Assembly: GCF_013283835.1 (NCBI RefSeq)
Contig: NZ_CP054052.1
Coordinates: forward strand, 620,001-684,000
Length of the DNA: 64,000 bases
DNA from: Poseidonibacter lekithochrous
GTDB lineage: Bacteria; Campylobacterota; Campylobacteria; Campylobacterales; Arcobacteraceae
Reading direction: 5' to 3'
Positions 44,806 through 54,075 of the stretch are shown piece after piece. Position numbers and translations under genes: made by a program. Position 1 is the first letter of the stretch. Each line of letters opens with the position of its first letter. The notes beneath the pieces were generated by a model. It saw nothing but the letters and a program-made list of their open reading frames with translations. It had not been told where the DNA came from and did not search any database.

Positions 44806-45975
44806 ATGACTAGGGATTTAAAAAAAGCTACACTAGTAGAGTTCTTAGAATACAAAACTTTATATTATGACAAGATAGATTTTACAATAGTAGAATCATC
44901 TTGGCAGATACTATCAAAAAAAATCAAACTACCTTATATTATTCATATTGTTGGAACTAATGGCAAAGGAAGTACAGGTAGATTCTTATCTCATTATTTA
45001 AATAAAACAAATCATAAAGTATTACATTATAGTTCACCTCATATTGTAAAGTTTAATGAAAGAATTTGGATTAATGGCTCTGATGTAAGTGATGAAACTC
45101 TTGAAGATGCACATAGATTTTTACAAGAAATTTATCCAATAGAGTTACTTCAAAAACTAACTTATTTTGAATATACAACTCTTTTAGCTATTTATCTATC
45201 AAAAGATTGCGAATATTTAGTACTAGAAGCTGGTCTTGGTGGAGAGTTTGATGCTACAAATGTAGTGCCAAGTGATTTATCATTAATTACTACTATTGAT
45301 TTAGACCACCAAAGCTTTTTAGGAAATACAGTAGAAGCAATTGCTCAAACAAAAATGAGATCTGTTGATAAGAAAATGTTAGTAGGTTTCCAATTGCATG
45401 AGAGTGTAAAAGATTCAGCTTATGAAGTAAAAAGACAATTAAAAGATGAAAGAAATCTAGATATAGAAATACAAATTGTAGAAGAGTTTGAAAAGTATGA
45501 ATTAAATAAAAAATTTGCTTCATATTTAAAACGAAATTTACATTTAGTAATTGCTTGTTTAGATGAATTGAAATTAAGTGTTGATTTAAGTATTTTTGAT
45601 GATGTGGACTTATTTGGTAGATGTCAAAAAATTGCAGATAATATTACAATAGATGTGGGACATAACCCACTTGCTGCAAAAGTTTTATTAAAAGAGTTTG
45701 AAAATAAAAAAATTACTTTAATATATAACTCTTATGCTGATAAAGATTATGAAGAAGTTCTAAAAATATTAAAACCAATAATTAATAAAATAATTATTAT
45801 AGATATTAACGATAATAGAATGGTTGATAAAAATAATTTATTGAAAATTATAAAAGAATTAAATATAATAAACGAGCCTGTAATCAATATAGATGAAAAT
45901 GAAGAATATTTAGTATTCGGTTCATTTTTAGTTGTTGAGAAATTTTTGGCTTTGATTGGGTTCAATGAGAAATAG
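44806..45975 (+). CDS. folC: Folylpolyglutamate/dihydrofolate synthase
   Basis: A 389-residue Mur-ligase-type enzyme that adds glutamate to folates. The P-loop is IVGTNGKGSTGRFLSHYL; HYSSPHIVKFNERI and LEAGLGGEFDATN are diagnostic. It overlaps the next gene by 11 bases. Confidence 0.93.
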   Translation: MTRDLKKATLVEFLEYKTLYYDKIDFTIVESSWQILSKKIKLPYIIHIVGTNGKGSTGRFLSHYLNKTNHKVLHYSSPHIVKFNERIWINGSDVSDETLEDAHRFLQEIYPIELLQKLTYFEYTTLLAIYLSKDCEYLVLEAGLGGEFDATNVVPSDLSLITTIDLDHQSFLGNTVEAIAQTKMRSVDKKMLVGFQLHESVKDSAYEVKRQLKDERNLDIEIQIVEEFEKYELNKKFASYLKRNLHLVIACLDELKLSVDLSIFDDVDLFGRCQKIADNITIDVGHNPLAAKVLLKEFENKKITLIYNSYADKDYEEVLKILKPIINKIIIIDINDNRMVDKNNLLKIIKELNIINEPVINIDENEEYLVFGSFLVVEKFLALIGFNEK

Positions 45976-46867
45976 ACTAATAATTACAATCTCTGATGTA
46001 AAGGGTACAAAATCATATAATTTACATCAATTTGTAAAAAAGATTTTACTAATTGCAATAATATTAATTGTAATGGTTCTAGGGGGAAGTTTCTTATTTA
46101 TTTCTTATTTAAATGGTGAAATAGATGAAGCTCAAGAAGATAAAAAAGCGCAATTAAAACTTCTTGCCGAAAAAGAAGAAAAACTTGTAGCTCAAAATAA
46201 ATTTTATTCAGTTCAAATAAAAAGTAAAGTTCAAGATATTGAAGAATTAAGTTCAAAACTTGATGAAATTCATACTATTATTGGAGTGGGAAAAGATGCA
46301 ACGGCTGAAGAGATTAGTAAAAAGACATTAAAAAATGTTAATTTAGATCTTAAAAAATATACTCTAAGAGTTATTCCAAATGGGAAACCAATTGCTAAGA
46401 TTAGAGTCTCTTCAGGATTTGGATATAGAATTAACCCAATTACTAAAAAAAGACAATTTCATAGAGGTTTAGATATCCCTACGAAAAGAAAAACTCCAAT
46501 TAGAGCGACTGCCGATGGAGTCGTTGAGTATGTACAATCTAAAAATGTAGGAGCTTATGGTAGAGTTGTAAGACTATCTCATAACTTTGGGTTTCAAACA
46601 GTATTTGCACATATGAATAAAACTCTTGTTAAAGTAGGAAGTGTTATCAAAAAAGGTCAAATTATTGGTCTTAGTGGTAACTCTGGTCGAAGTTCTGGAC
46701 CTCATGTTCATTATGAAGTAAGATATGCAACAAAAGTGCTAAATCCTAGAAACTTTATAAAATGGGATTTAAAAAATTATAATTACATCTTTAAAAAAGA
46801 GAGGAGAGTGGAATGGGAGTCTTTAATAAATCAAATAAAGGATCAGCATCAAATGGGGCAACAGTAG
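45965..46867 (+). CDS. csd1: M23 peptidase of the cell-shape set (Csd1-like)
   Basis: A 300-residue protein with a membrane anchor (LIAIILIVMVLGGSFLFISY), a coiled coil (about 45-100) and a C-terminal LytM domain. Metal ligands H166 and D170 (HRGLDIP) and the HVH pair H247 and H249 are intact, so it should cut peptidoglycan cross-links. The ATG at 45965 was chosen over a TTG at 45956. H. pylori has two such genes (csd1, csd2) between folC and ccmA; here there is one. It overlaps ccmA by 55 bases. Confidence 0.88.
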   Translation: MRNRLIITISDVKGTKSYNLHQFVKKILLIAIILIVMVLGGSFLFISYLNGEIDEAQEDKKAQLKLLAEKEEKLVAQNKFYSVQIKSKVQDIEELSSKLDEIHTIIGVGKDATAEEISKKTLKNVNLDLKKYTLRVIPNGKPIAKIRVSSGFGYRINPITKKRQFHRGLDIPTKRKTPIRATADGVVEYVQSKNVGAYGRVVRLSHNFGFQTVFAHMNKTLVKVGSVIKKGQIIGLSGNSGRSSGPHVHYEVRYATKVLNPRNFIKWDLKNYNYIFKKERRVEWESLINQIKDQHQMGQQ

Positions 46868-47247
46868 TTGCTGCTGGTACTTGTATAATTGGTGGAATTA
46901 GCACTAAAGGCACTGTTCACATTGATGGAAAGTTTGAAGGTGTTATTCTTGAAGCTGACGTTATTTCTATTGGTGAGAGTGGAGAAGTAATTGGTGACAT
47001 TAAAGCTAATAACTTAATTGTTAACGGTTTATTTGATGGAAAAATAGATTGTAACGAAGTTCAAATTTTAGAAGATGGTAAAGTAATTGGTGAGATGAGA
47101 TACAACGAACTAATTATAGACCCAAAAGGTAAATTTGAAGGTAGAGGTATTAGAAAAAATTCTGAACTAAAAAGCAGATACAATGAAATTGAGCAAAAAA
47201 TTAACAATATTGTATTAGGTCCTGCAATCGCTCATGATAGATCTTAA
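46813..47247 (+). CDS. ccmA: Bactofilin (CcmA)
   Basis: A 144-residue bactofilin that forms cytoskeletal filaments and directs the Csd peptidases in cell-shape control. The beta-helix core shows the expected rhythm: GTCIIGGISTKGTVHIDGKF, ADVISIGESGEVIGDIKANN, GLFDGKIDCNEVQILEDGKV. AGAGAGTGG precedes the ATG, inside the upstream gene. It overlaps the helicase gene by 14 bases. Confidence 0.93.
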   Translation: MGVFNKSNKGSASNGATVVAAGTCIIGGISTKGTVHIDGKFEGVILEADVISIGESGEVIGDIKANNLIVNGLFDGKIDCNEVQILEDGKVIGEMRYNELIIDPKGKFEGRGIRKNSELKSRYNEIEQKINNIVLGPAIAHDRS

Positions 47248-49396
47248 GAATAAACTAAAAGCTCTTTATACTCAAAAAGAACAAATCGAAGATGAGATAA
47301 AGAGTTTAGAGCTTCAAATTCAAGAAGCCACTTTTAATAATAAAGAAAAACAAGAAATAACTACGCAAGAAAAACCTAAACAAGTAAAAACTACATTCTT
47401 AAAAGATGAAAAAATTAATATTTTCAAATCCCTATTTATCGCACGAAATGATGTATATGCTAAAAAATGGATAAGTAAAGATGGAAATAAACAAGGTTTT
47501 TATCCCGTTACTAGAACTTTTAGGGGAGAAGATTATATTCCTTTAACTAATAAAGAAATAGAATCTCACTTAAGAGGTTTAATTCATCTTGCAACTTATT
47601 GTATAAATAATGAAAATCAATCAAAGTTTATAGCTTATGAGATTTTAGATGAAGATAAATTCAAATTACAAATAGCTCTTAATGCTTTAAATATTCGTGC
47701 TTATTATGAATTGAACTCATATAATTCTTTAATTGTTTGGTTGTTTTTAGAAGAAGAAATATCTTCGAAAATTGTATTTAACTTTGCACAATTTATTTTA
47801 AAAAAAGCTAATGTTCATGGAAAAGTATTCCCTAATCAAGAGTTTGCAACGAGGGCAAGTTTAGGAAATAATATTGAACTACCTCTTCATTTAAAAAATA
47901 GAGATAAAAATAAAACAGTATTTATTGATGCTAATACAAATAAAATTTATGAAGACCAATGGACTGTATTAAATCAAGTTCAAAAAATTTCAAAAGAGAT
48001 AGTACATAAGTTTTCACAAGTATCAGAATCTAATAATGATGAAAAAGATTTCGGAAATGTTAATTTTCCTACACATGAAATTAAAATGCTAATGTATGAT
48101 TATATATATATTCCAACAGCGCAATTATCAAAATCTTTAATTAATAAACTAAAATCTTTTGCTTCTTTTGAGAATCCTCAAATTAAAGTCTTATTAGGAC
48201 TGCGTAAGCCACTTTATAATACTCCTAGAATGATTCATGGATATGAAGAAGATGAAAAGCATTTAATGCTTCCTAGAGGCTTATACACTAAAGTAAAAGA
48301 CTTCTTTAATGAAAATGCAGTGAAGTTTACATATGAAGATAAAAGACACCATGCAAGCGTATTTACAAAAGAAGTGAAATTTACTCTAAGACCAGAACAA
48401 GAAGATGCAATAAAAGGTATTTGTAAAAGTGATTTCTCAATTTGTGTTGCACCTCCTGGGTTTGGTAAAACGCTCCTTGGTGCAAAAATGTTTGAGATTA
48501 GAGCTTGCAGTACTTTAATAGTTGTAAATAAAAATATGCTTTTAAATCAATGGATAGAGCGATTTGTAGACTATTTTGGATATGACAAAAAAGATATTGG
48601 ATATCTTGGAAAAGGTAAAAATAAATTAAATGGTGATATTGATGTAGCTACAATGCAGAGTTTGAAAAATGCTCCTGAACTTGTAGACAATTACTCTTTT
48701 GTAATTGTAGATGAGTGTCATCATATTCCTGCTGTTACTTTTGAGCAGATTATTAAAGGCTTTAAAGGAAGATATCTTTTAGGTCTTAGTGCAACACCAA
48801 ATAGAAAAGATGGTTTACAACCAATTTTATATCAACAATTAGGTGATATTGCTTATGAATATAAGAAGAAAAGAACACATAATAATAAATTACAAATAGT
48901 AAGAACTGACTTTATAAGTGACGCTGATAACTACGCTACAATCATAAATGAGCTATGTGTAGATGAAAATAGGAATAATTTAATAATTAGTCAAATTAAA
49001 GCAAATATAAATAGGAAAATTTTAGTTTTAACAGATAGAATAGAGCATATTAATATCTTACAGCATATCTTGTCTGAAGAAAATATTGATTTTGTTGCAA
49101 TTCATGGAAGTATGAACAAAAAAGAGCAAGTAGAAAATATGAATTTAGTAAAATCTAAATCTTTAATTTTAGCAACTACTTCATATTTTGGTGAAGGAAT
49201 TGACTTCCCTCATTTAAATACTATTTTGTTTGCTACTCCTATTTCTTATTATGGACGTTTAGTTCAATATCTTGGACGAATAGGAAGAGGTAATCAAGAA
49301 TGTTTAGCAATAGATTTCTTAGATTCAAAAAATGCGATGTTAAATTCTGCTTATAAGAAAAGACTAGAAGGTTATAAGCAAATGCACTATAAATAA
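47234..49396 (+). CDS. SF2 helicase with N-terminal TOTE-type primase (AEP) domain, apparently inactive
   Basis: A 720-residue fusion. Residues 1-40 form a coiled coil. Residues about 62-260 match the archaeo-eukaryotic primase domain of TOTE conflict systems (FKSLFIARNDVYAKKW, VFPNQEFATRASLGNNIELP, TVFIDANTNKIYEDQW). In that family the catalytic D-x-D lies in an AVDFD motif and a His in SGNGAHVW; here the same places read AYEIL (E136, L138) and SYNSLIVW (I167). From about 385 follows a helicase with Walker A APPGFGKTLL, VDECHH, LLGLSATP and QYLGRIGRG intact. No nuclease domain is attached. It is coupled to ccmA by overlap. Function unknown. Confidence 0.85.
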   Translation: MIDLKNKLKALYTQKEQIEDEIKSLELQIQEATFNNKEKQEITTQEKPKQVKTTFLKDEKINIFKSLFIARNDVYAKKWISKDGNKQGFYPVTRTFRGEDYIPLTNKEIESHLRGLIHLATYCINNENQSKFIAYEILDEDKFKLQIALNALNIRAYYELNSYNSLIVWLFLEEEISSKIVFNFAQFILKKANVHGKVFPNQEFATRASLGNNIELPLHLKNRDKNKTVFIDANTNKIYEDQWTVLNQVQKISKEIVHKFSQVSESNNDEKDFGNVNFPTHEIKMLMYDYIYIPTAQLSKSLINKLKSFASFENPQIKVLLGLRKPLYNTPRMIHGYEEDEKHLMLPRGLYTKVKDFFNENAVKFTYEDKRHHASVFTKEVKFTLRPEQEDAIKGICKSDFSICVAPPGFGKTLLGAKMFEIRACSTLIVVNKNMLLNQWIERFVDYFGYDKKDIGYLGKGKNKLNGDIDVATMQSLKNAPELVDNYSFVIVDECHHIPAVTFEQIIKGFKGRYLLGLSATPNRKDGLQPILYQQLGDIAYEYKKKRTHNNKLQIVRTDFISDADNYATIINELCVDENRNNLIISQIKANINRKILVLTDRIEHINILQHILSEENIDFVAIHGSMNKKEQVENMNLVKSKSLILATTSYFGEGIDFPHLNTILFATPISYYGRLVQYLGRIGRGNQECLAIDFLDSKNAMLNSAYKKRLEGYKQMHYK

Positions 49397-49406
49397 GGAG
49401 ACCTAG

Positions 49407-51020
49407 ATGTTAGGAGTTATTGTTGCAACAATCACAATTGCATTGATTGTTAATTTAATACTAAAAAAATTTCATTTACCAACTATTATTGGATATATCT
49501 TTACAGGTACTATAATAGCTTACACTTTTGGATTACATGATGCTGTGAATAATCATGATCTAAAGGAAATAGCAGAGTTTGGGGTTGTTTTTCTGATGTT
49601 TACAATTGGATTAGAATTTTCAATTGAACATTTAAAAAAGATGAAAAGAGAAGTATTTTTTACTGGCTCCTTACAAATATTAGTAACTACAGTATTTGTA
49701 TTTACAGTATGTTTATTTGTTTTAGATTTCGATGTTAAAAGTTCATTAGTTATTGGTGCTGCTTTATCATTATCTTCAACTGCAATTGTATTAAAAACTT
49801 TTAATGAAACAAAAGAGATAAATAAACCTTATGGAAAAAGAGTTCTAGGAATATTAATTATGCAAGATATTGCAGTTATTCCTATTCTTTTAATGATTTC
49901 ATTTTTTAATATGAATGAAGATCAAAGTGTTGCTTATATGATTTTTGAAACAACAATTGCAGCAGCTATTTTATTAGGTCTGTTATATGTTTGTGGGAAA
50001 TATCTATTAGAACCATTTTTAAATCATGTATCAGGAACTGAGTCTGATGAGTTATTTGTAGCTTCTGTATTATTATTAGCAATTGGTTCATCTTATGTGG
50101 CACATTACTTTGGATTCTCTTACTCTCTTGGAGCTTTTATAGCCGGTATGATGATTTCTGAGACTAAGTTTAAACATCAAGTTGAAGCTGACCTTATTCC
50201 TTTTAGAAATATTCTATTAGGGGTGTTCTTTATTACTGTTGGTATGCAAATTAACTTTACGATTATTGCTGATTATATTTGGATTATTTTACTTTTATTA
50301 CCAGTTTTAATGGGAATAAAATACTTAATCATTTATAGCTTAGTTAGAATTGATGATAATAAAAGAGTTGCATTTAAAACAGCTGTATCTTTAATTCAAA
50401 TTGGTGAGTTTTCACTAGCAATTTTAGAGCTTGCAAGATCTCAAGATTTAGTAGATCCTACATACTCACAAATTTTAATTGTAACTATTGTAATTTCAAT
50501 GGTATTAACACCAATTATTCTAAAGAACTTATCAAAAGCAGCGGCGGCTTTAGTTCCAGAAGATATTATGATGGTTTGTAATGCTCATAATGTAAATCCT
50601 GATACTGAAAACCATGTTGTTGTACTTGGTTATGGTAGATTTGGACAAGCAATTGTAGAAGAGCTTAAAGTGTTTGGTCAGAAGTATGTAATTATTGAGC
50701 ATAATATTAAGTTTTTCCAATTAGGACAAGATAGAAATGAACCTATTGTATTTGGAAATGCTGCCCATAAACATATATTAAACTCTGTAAATATTAAACA
50801 ATCTTCAGCTGTTATAGTTGCGGTGAATAACCCTGATGCTTTACATATTATTTGTGAAGCAGTAGATGAATTAACTCACAATACAAAAACTATTGTAACA
50901 GTTACAAGTGAAGCAGAAAAATCTACATTAGAAGGTCTTCACTTAGAACATATAATTGTAGAAACAAATCAAATAGCAAAATCTGTTGTTGATGAAGTTA
51001 TGTATTGTAGATTAGATTAG
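49407..51020 (+). CDS. Cation:proton antiporter, Kef/CPA2 type with TrkA-N domain
   Basis: A 537-residue inner-membrane antiporter. About 12 helices form the Na_H_Exchanger domain (residues 1-375; FGVVFLMFTIGLEFSIEHLK, LSLSSTAIVLKTFNETKEIN, SLGAFIAGMMISET), followed by a cytosolic nucleotide-binding domain starting VVVLGYGRFGQAIVEEL. The architecture fits potassium efflux or sodium/proton exchange. There is no KefF/KefG partner nearby. It follows the helicase gene by 10 bases. Confidence 0.9.
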   Translation: MLGVIVATITIALIVNLILKKFHLPTIIGYIFTGTIIAYTFGLHDAVNNHDLKEIAEFGVVFLMFTIGLEFSIEHLKKMKREVFFTGSLQILVTTVFVFTVCLFVLDFDVKSSLVIGAALSLSSTAIVLKTFNETKEINKPYGKRVLGILIMQDIAVIPILLMISFFNMNEDQSVAYMIFETTIAAAILLGLLYVCGKYLLEPFLNHVSGTESDELFVASVLLLAIGSSYVAHYFGFSYSLGAFIAGMMISETKFKHQVEADLIPFRNILLGVFFITVGMQINFTIIADYIWIILLLLPVLMGIKYLIIYSLVRIDDNKRVAFKTAVSLIQIGEFSLAILELARSQDLVDPTYSQILIVTIVISMVLTPIILKNLSKAAAALVPEDIMMVCNAHNVNPDTENHVVVLGYGRFGQAIVEELKVFGQKYVIIEHNIKFFQLGQDRNEPIVFGNAAHKHILNSVNIKQSSAVIVAVNNPDALHIICEAVDELTHNTKTIVTVTSEAEKSTLEGLHLEHIIVETNQIAKSVVDEVMYCRLD

Positions 51021-51106
51021 GAACTTAGGCTTTTTAAAGATTAGGAAACAGTTTTTAATATAAGTTCTAATTTATGGGATAAGAGTTGAAGTATTATTAT
51101 AAATAA

Positions 51107-51126
51107 GGGCATAGGTATTTATGCCC
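51107..51126 (-). terminator. Hairpin at the end of the 51119 gene
   Basis: A 7-bp stem (51107-51113 with 51120-51126) overlapping the stop codon of the minus-strand gene, followed on that strand by a T-rich stretch; weak. Confidence 0.4.
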
Positions 51127-51478
51127 AAAGTTCTAGCTCTAACTCTTTCTCATCTACTTTTGAGAGTCTGTTTTGTTCATCATAATGTTTAAGTAATTCT
51201 GCTCTATTTAAAAGTTTGTTCATATCTCTAATCTCTTGCAATTCTATTTCTTCAATTTGAGTTTCATTTTGTGATTCATAATATATATCTATTTGTTCTT
51301 TCATTGTTTGTGTTGATTTATATTGATACATTAATAAGATTGCTTCCTCTTTTGAAATTTCTCTTTCTTTAAATATCTCTTTTGGTTCTTCTATTTTCTC
51401 TTCCATATTTTCACTTTTTGTTTTTTGTACATAATTGTTGAAATTGTATGAATTCATATTTATTGGATTAATTGTCAT
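51119..51478 (-). CDS. Charged, coiled-coil hypothetical protein
   Basis: I do not recognise this 119-residue protein. It starts MTINPINMNSYNFNNYVQK, then becomes very rich in Glu and Lys with two long helices likely to form coiled coils (EISKEEAILLMYQYKSTQTM and EIELQEIRDMNKLLNRAELL). No signal peptide or membrane segment is present. AAGGAG lies before the ATG. It is divergent from the two-component genes. The Asn-rich start recalls small flagellum-associated proteins of this phylum, but that is only an impression. Confidence 0.6.
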   Translation of the reverse strand: MTINPINMNSYNFNNYVQKTKSENMEEKIEEPKEIFKEREISKEEAILLMYQYKSTQTMKEQIDIYYESQNETQIEEIELQEIRDMNKLLNRAELLKHYDEQNRLSKVDEKELELELWA

Positions 51479-51564
51479 TGTTAACTCCTTGTTTTTTATA
51501 GTGTTATTCTAGAAATAAAAAGTGTGAAGCTAGTGTGGAATGTTTTTGTTTGTATAAATTTAGT

Positions 51565-51576
51565 TATAATAATTTA
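51565..51576 (+). promoter_or_regulatory. Probable leaderless promoter of the response regulator gene
   Basis: TATAAT at 51565-51570 is 5 bases before the ATG at 51576. No ribosome site is possible between them. Confidence 0.55.
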
Positions 51577-52256
51577 TGGAAAAATTAAAAAATAGTACAA
51601 TTTTATATATTGAAGATGATGAAATCACTAGAGAAAATATTAGTTCTTATCTTAAAAGAAAATGTAAAGAACTTTTTGTAGCATGTGATGGAAAAGAAGG
51701 TCTTGAAAAGTTTGAGATACATAATCCTGATATTATAATTACAGATATTGAAATGCCAAATTTAAATGGTTTAGACATGGCAAAAAAAATCAGAAAACAA
51801 TCTTCCTCAACACAAATTATAATTACAACAGCATATACTTCTCAAGAGTATTTATTAGAAGCTGTAAATTTACATCTAATAAAATATATAGTAAAACCTA
51901 TATCTTTAGTGAAATTAAATGATGCACTTAGTGAATGTGATAAATTTCTTGAAGAAGAGGTTATTACTAAAAAATATTTTTCAGAAGATACTTTCTATGA
52001 TATTTATACAAAAGAATTAGTTGTCTCTAATGAAATTGTATCACTATCAAAAAACGAAAGAGCATTATTAGATTTATTACTAAAAAACTATCCAGCTCCT
52101 ACTTCTTATGAATCAATAGAAACAAATGTATATGATTTTGCAACATCAAAAAATGCTATTAAGTTATTAGTAAAATCAATAAGAACTAAAATAAATAAAG
52201 AGTTTATTTCTAATGTTTCTGGTTTGGGTTACAATATTAATATAATAAAAGATTAA
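51576..52256 (+). CDS. OmpR-family response regulator
   Basis: A 226-residue regulator. The receiver domain has D57 in IIITDIEMPNLNG and the Lys in YIVKPIS. The C-terminal winged helix is divergent but clear (LSKNERALLDLLLKNYPAPT, AIKLLVKSIRTKINKEFISN, VSGLGYNIN). It is 2 bases from its kinase gene. The four small exported protein genes downstream are possible targets. Confidence 0.88.
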   Translation: MEKLKNSTILYIEDDEITRENISSYLKRKCKELFVACDGKEGLEKFEIHNPDIIITDIEMPNLNGLDMAKKIRKQSSSTQIIITTAYTSQEYLLEAVNLHLIKYIVKPISLVKLNDALSECDKFLEEEVITKKYFSEDTFYDIYTKELVVSNEIVSLSKNERALLDLLLKNYPAPTSYESIETNVYDFATSKNAIKLLVKSIRTKINKEFISNVSGLGYNINIIKD

Positions 52257-52258
52257 TT

Positions 52259-53554
52259 ATGAGTGATTTATTTTTAGGTTTTTATTTAGGAGTATTTTCT
52301 ATAATACTTCTTTTTAATATTTTAGCTTTTGTTTATTATAAACAAAGAGCTTATATATATTACTTCCTTATGCATTTGTTTGTAGTGTTTTTATCTCTAA
52401 GTACAAACAAACTTTTTGAATCAGACCTTGTAATCTTTTTTGTAGTAGCAATTATATTCTTCTCCTTCTTATTTGCAAAAGAGTTTTTGAATCTAAGTTC
52501 ATATTATAAAAACTTAGATGCAATTATTACACGAATTGCTTTTTCTTCTGTTGTATTTCTTTTAGCTTTATATAGCTTAGGTGGCTTTAATCTAATAATA
52601 TTAATACCTTATTCTATGATGTTTTTAGCTTTAGTATTAATAGCTTTGGATGTGTATAAAAAAGGTTTTAAACTTGCTATATATTTTATTATTGGATGGG
52701 GGTTAAACTTTTTAATAGTATTACTTTTAGATTTAAAAAGAATATTTGGTATTGAAATAGTTGATTTTATTTATCTAAATCAATTAGGAAATATTTTAGA
52801 AGCTGTGATTTTATCTTTTGCTTTATTTGCTAGAACAAAAACTATAGAAAAAGAGAAAGATGAAAAAGAAAAAATGTTAATACATCAGTCAAGACTGGCT
52901 TCAATGGGTGAAATGTTAGCTAATATCTCACATCAATGGAGACAACCTCTAAATAGAATTGCATCTTTTATAATGAATATGCAAATACATATTATGGATA
53001 ATTATAAAGAAGAAAAATACTTATTAGAAAAACTTGATGAAAGCCAAATACAACTAGAGTATATGTCTAGTACTATTGATGATTTTACAAACTTCTATAA
53101 AAAAGATAAACAAAAAGAGTCTTTTTTTGTATCTTCTGTTGTTGAAAACTCTATTAGTATTATCCTTCCTACTTTAAAGTCAAATAATATTAATTTAGAT
53201 GTAAAAATAATAAAAGATTTTCAAATTAAATCATATCCAAAAGAGTTATCCCAAGTTATTCTAAATCTTATTCAAAATGCAAAAGATGCTTTAATTATCA
53301 ATAAGACAGCTAATGCTAATATTCAAATAGAAATTACAGATAAAAAAATAGTTGTACAAAATAATGGCGAGTCAATTAATGAAAATATTATTGATAAAAT
53401 TTTTGAACCATATTTCACTACTAAAGAGAAACATAAAGGTACAGGTTTAGGTTTATATATGTCTAGAATGATTCTAGAAAAGAATATGAATGCAAGTATA
53501 TCAGTTGAAAATAAGAATGATAATGTTCACTTTGAAATCATTTTCAATAAATAA
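52259..53554 (+). CDS. Membrane histidine kinase with seven-helix domain
   Basis: A 431-residue kinase. The first about 195 residues hold roughly seven membrane helices like the 7TMR-DISM membrane part, but the usual large extracellular sensor domain before it is missing. The kinase core has H225 in ISHQWRQPLN, the N box LNLIQNAKDALI, and G boxes in EPYFTTKEKHKGTGLGLYMS. It pairs with the regulator just upstream. Sensing would have to occur in the membrane or through a partner. Confidence 0.88.
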   Translation: MSDLFLGFYLGVFSIILLFNILAFVYYKQRAYIYYFLMHLFVVFLSLSTNKLFESDLVIFFVVAIIFFSFLFAKEFLNLSSYYKNLDAIITRIAFSSVVFLLALYSLGGFNLIILIPYSMMFLALVLIALDVYKKGFKLAIYFIIGWGLNFLIVLLLDLKRIFGIEIVDFIYLNQLGNILEAVILSFALFARTKTIEKEKDEKEKMLIHQSRLASMGEMLANISHQWRQPLNRIASFIMNMQIHIMDNYKEEKYLLEKLDESQIQLEYMSSTIDDFTNFYKKDKQKESFFVSSVVENSISIILPTLKSNNINLDVKIIKDFQIKSYPKELSQVILNLIQNAKDALIINKTANANIQIEITDKKIVVQNNGESINENIIDKIFEPYFTTKEKHKGTGLGLYMSRMILEKNMNASISVENKNDNVHFEIIFNK

Positions 53555-53623
53555 GATTTAAAATTACTTCACACCAAAAAGAAACTTTTTTTATTTAAAA
53601 TCACTTCTTACTAAAGGAGTAAA

Positions 53624-54070
53624 ATGGAAAACAAACTTTTTATTAAATCGAGCTTGGCTTTATGTTTATTATATTCAAGTAATCTTTACGCAAAAACAAT
53701 GACTTTTGAAACAGAAGTTCTTCCTGTATGTGGAATTATTATTGATAAATCAAATGGGTCAATTAATTTTGATGATACTACTAGTGTTGATGCTGCATCA
53801 TTTACAGTTAAAACAAATAGTAATAAAGGCAATGCAAAAATATCATTTAATAATATTAACCCAAGTGATAATATTAAACACAAAGATGGTTTTTTTGAAA
53901 TTGGTAAAAACAAGGGTAAATTAGAAGAAATTAATTGGAAAAATCCAAAAGATTTAACAATTAAACATGATGAAAAACAAGAGGTTTATGCCTTTGTTCC
54001 TCAAAATTCTAGTTCTATAATCTCTGGGACTGCAAGAGTTAGTACAACTTTAGAAGTATCTTGTAATTAG
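53624..54070 (+). CDS. Small exported protein with paired cysteines, paralogue of 54817-55266
   Basis: I do not recognise this 148-residue protein. It has a signal peptide (cleavage near NLYAKT) and a mature part of about 124 residues, rich in beta-strand and Asn/Ser/Lys, with only two cysteines: one in PVCGIII near the start and one in EVSCN at the very end. The layout resembles small pilin-like or spore-coat-U-like sandwiches closed by a disulfide. AAGGAG precedes the ATG. It is the first of four closely packed genes and shares CGI-x-I, GSI-x-F and a Ser-Gly closing strand with the fourth. Confidence 0.7.
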   Translation: MENKLFIKSSLALCLLYSSNLYAKTMTFETEVLPVCGIIIDKSNGSINFDDTTSVDAASFTVKTNSNKGNAKISFNNINPSDNIKHKDGFFEIGKNKGKLEEINWKNPKDLTIKHDEKQEVYAFVPQNSSSIISGTARVSTTLEVSCN

Positions 54071-54075
54071 TTAGT

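Noticed and set aside
47234-49396. A complete TOTE anti-phage locus
   Set aside because: Only the primase-helicase protein is present, its primase residues are substituted, and the neighbours are core genes rather than nuclease or toxin partners.
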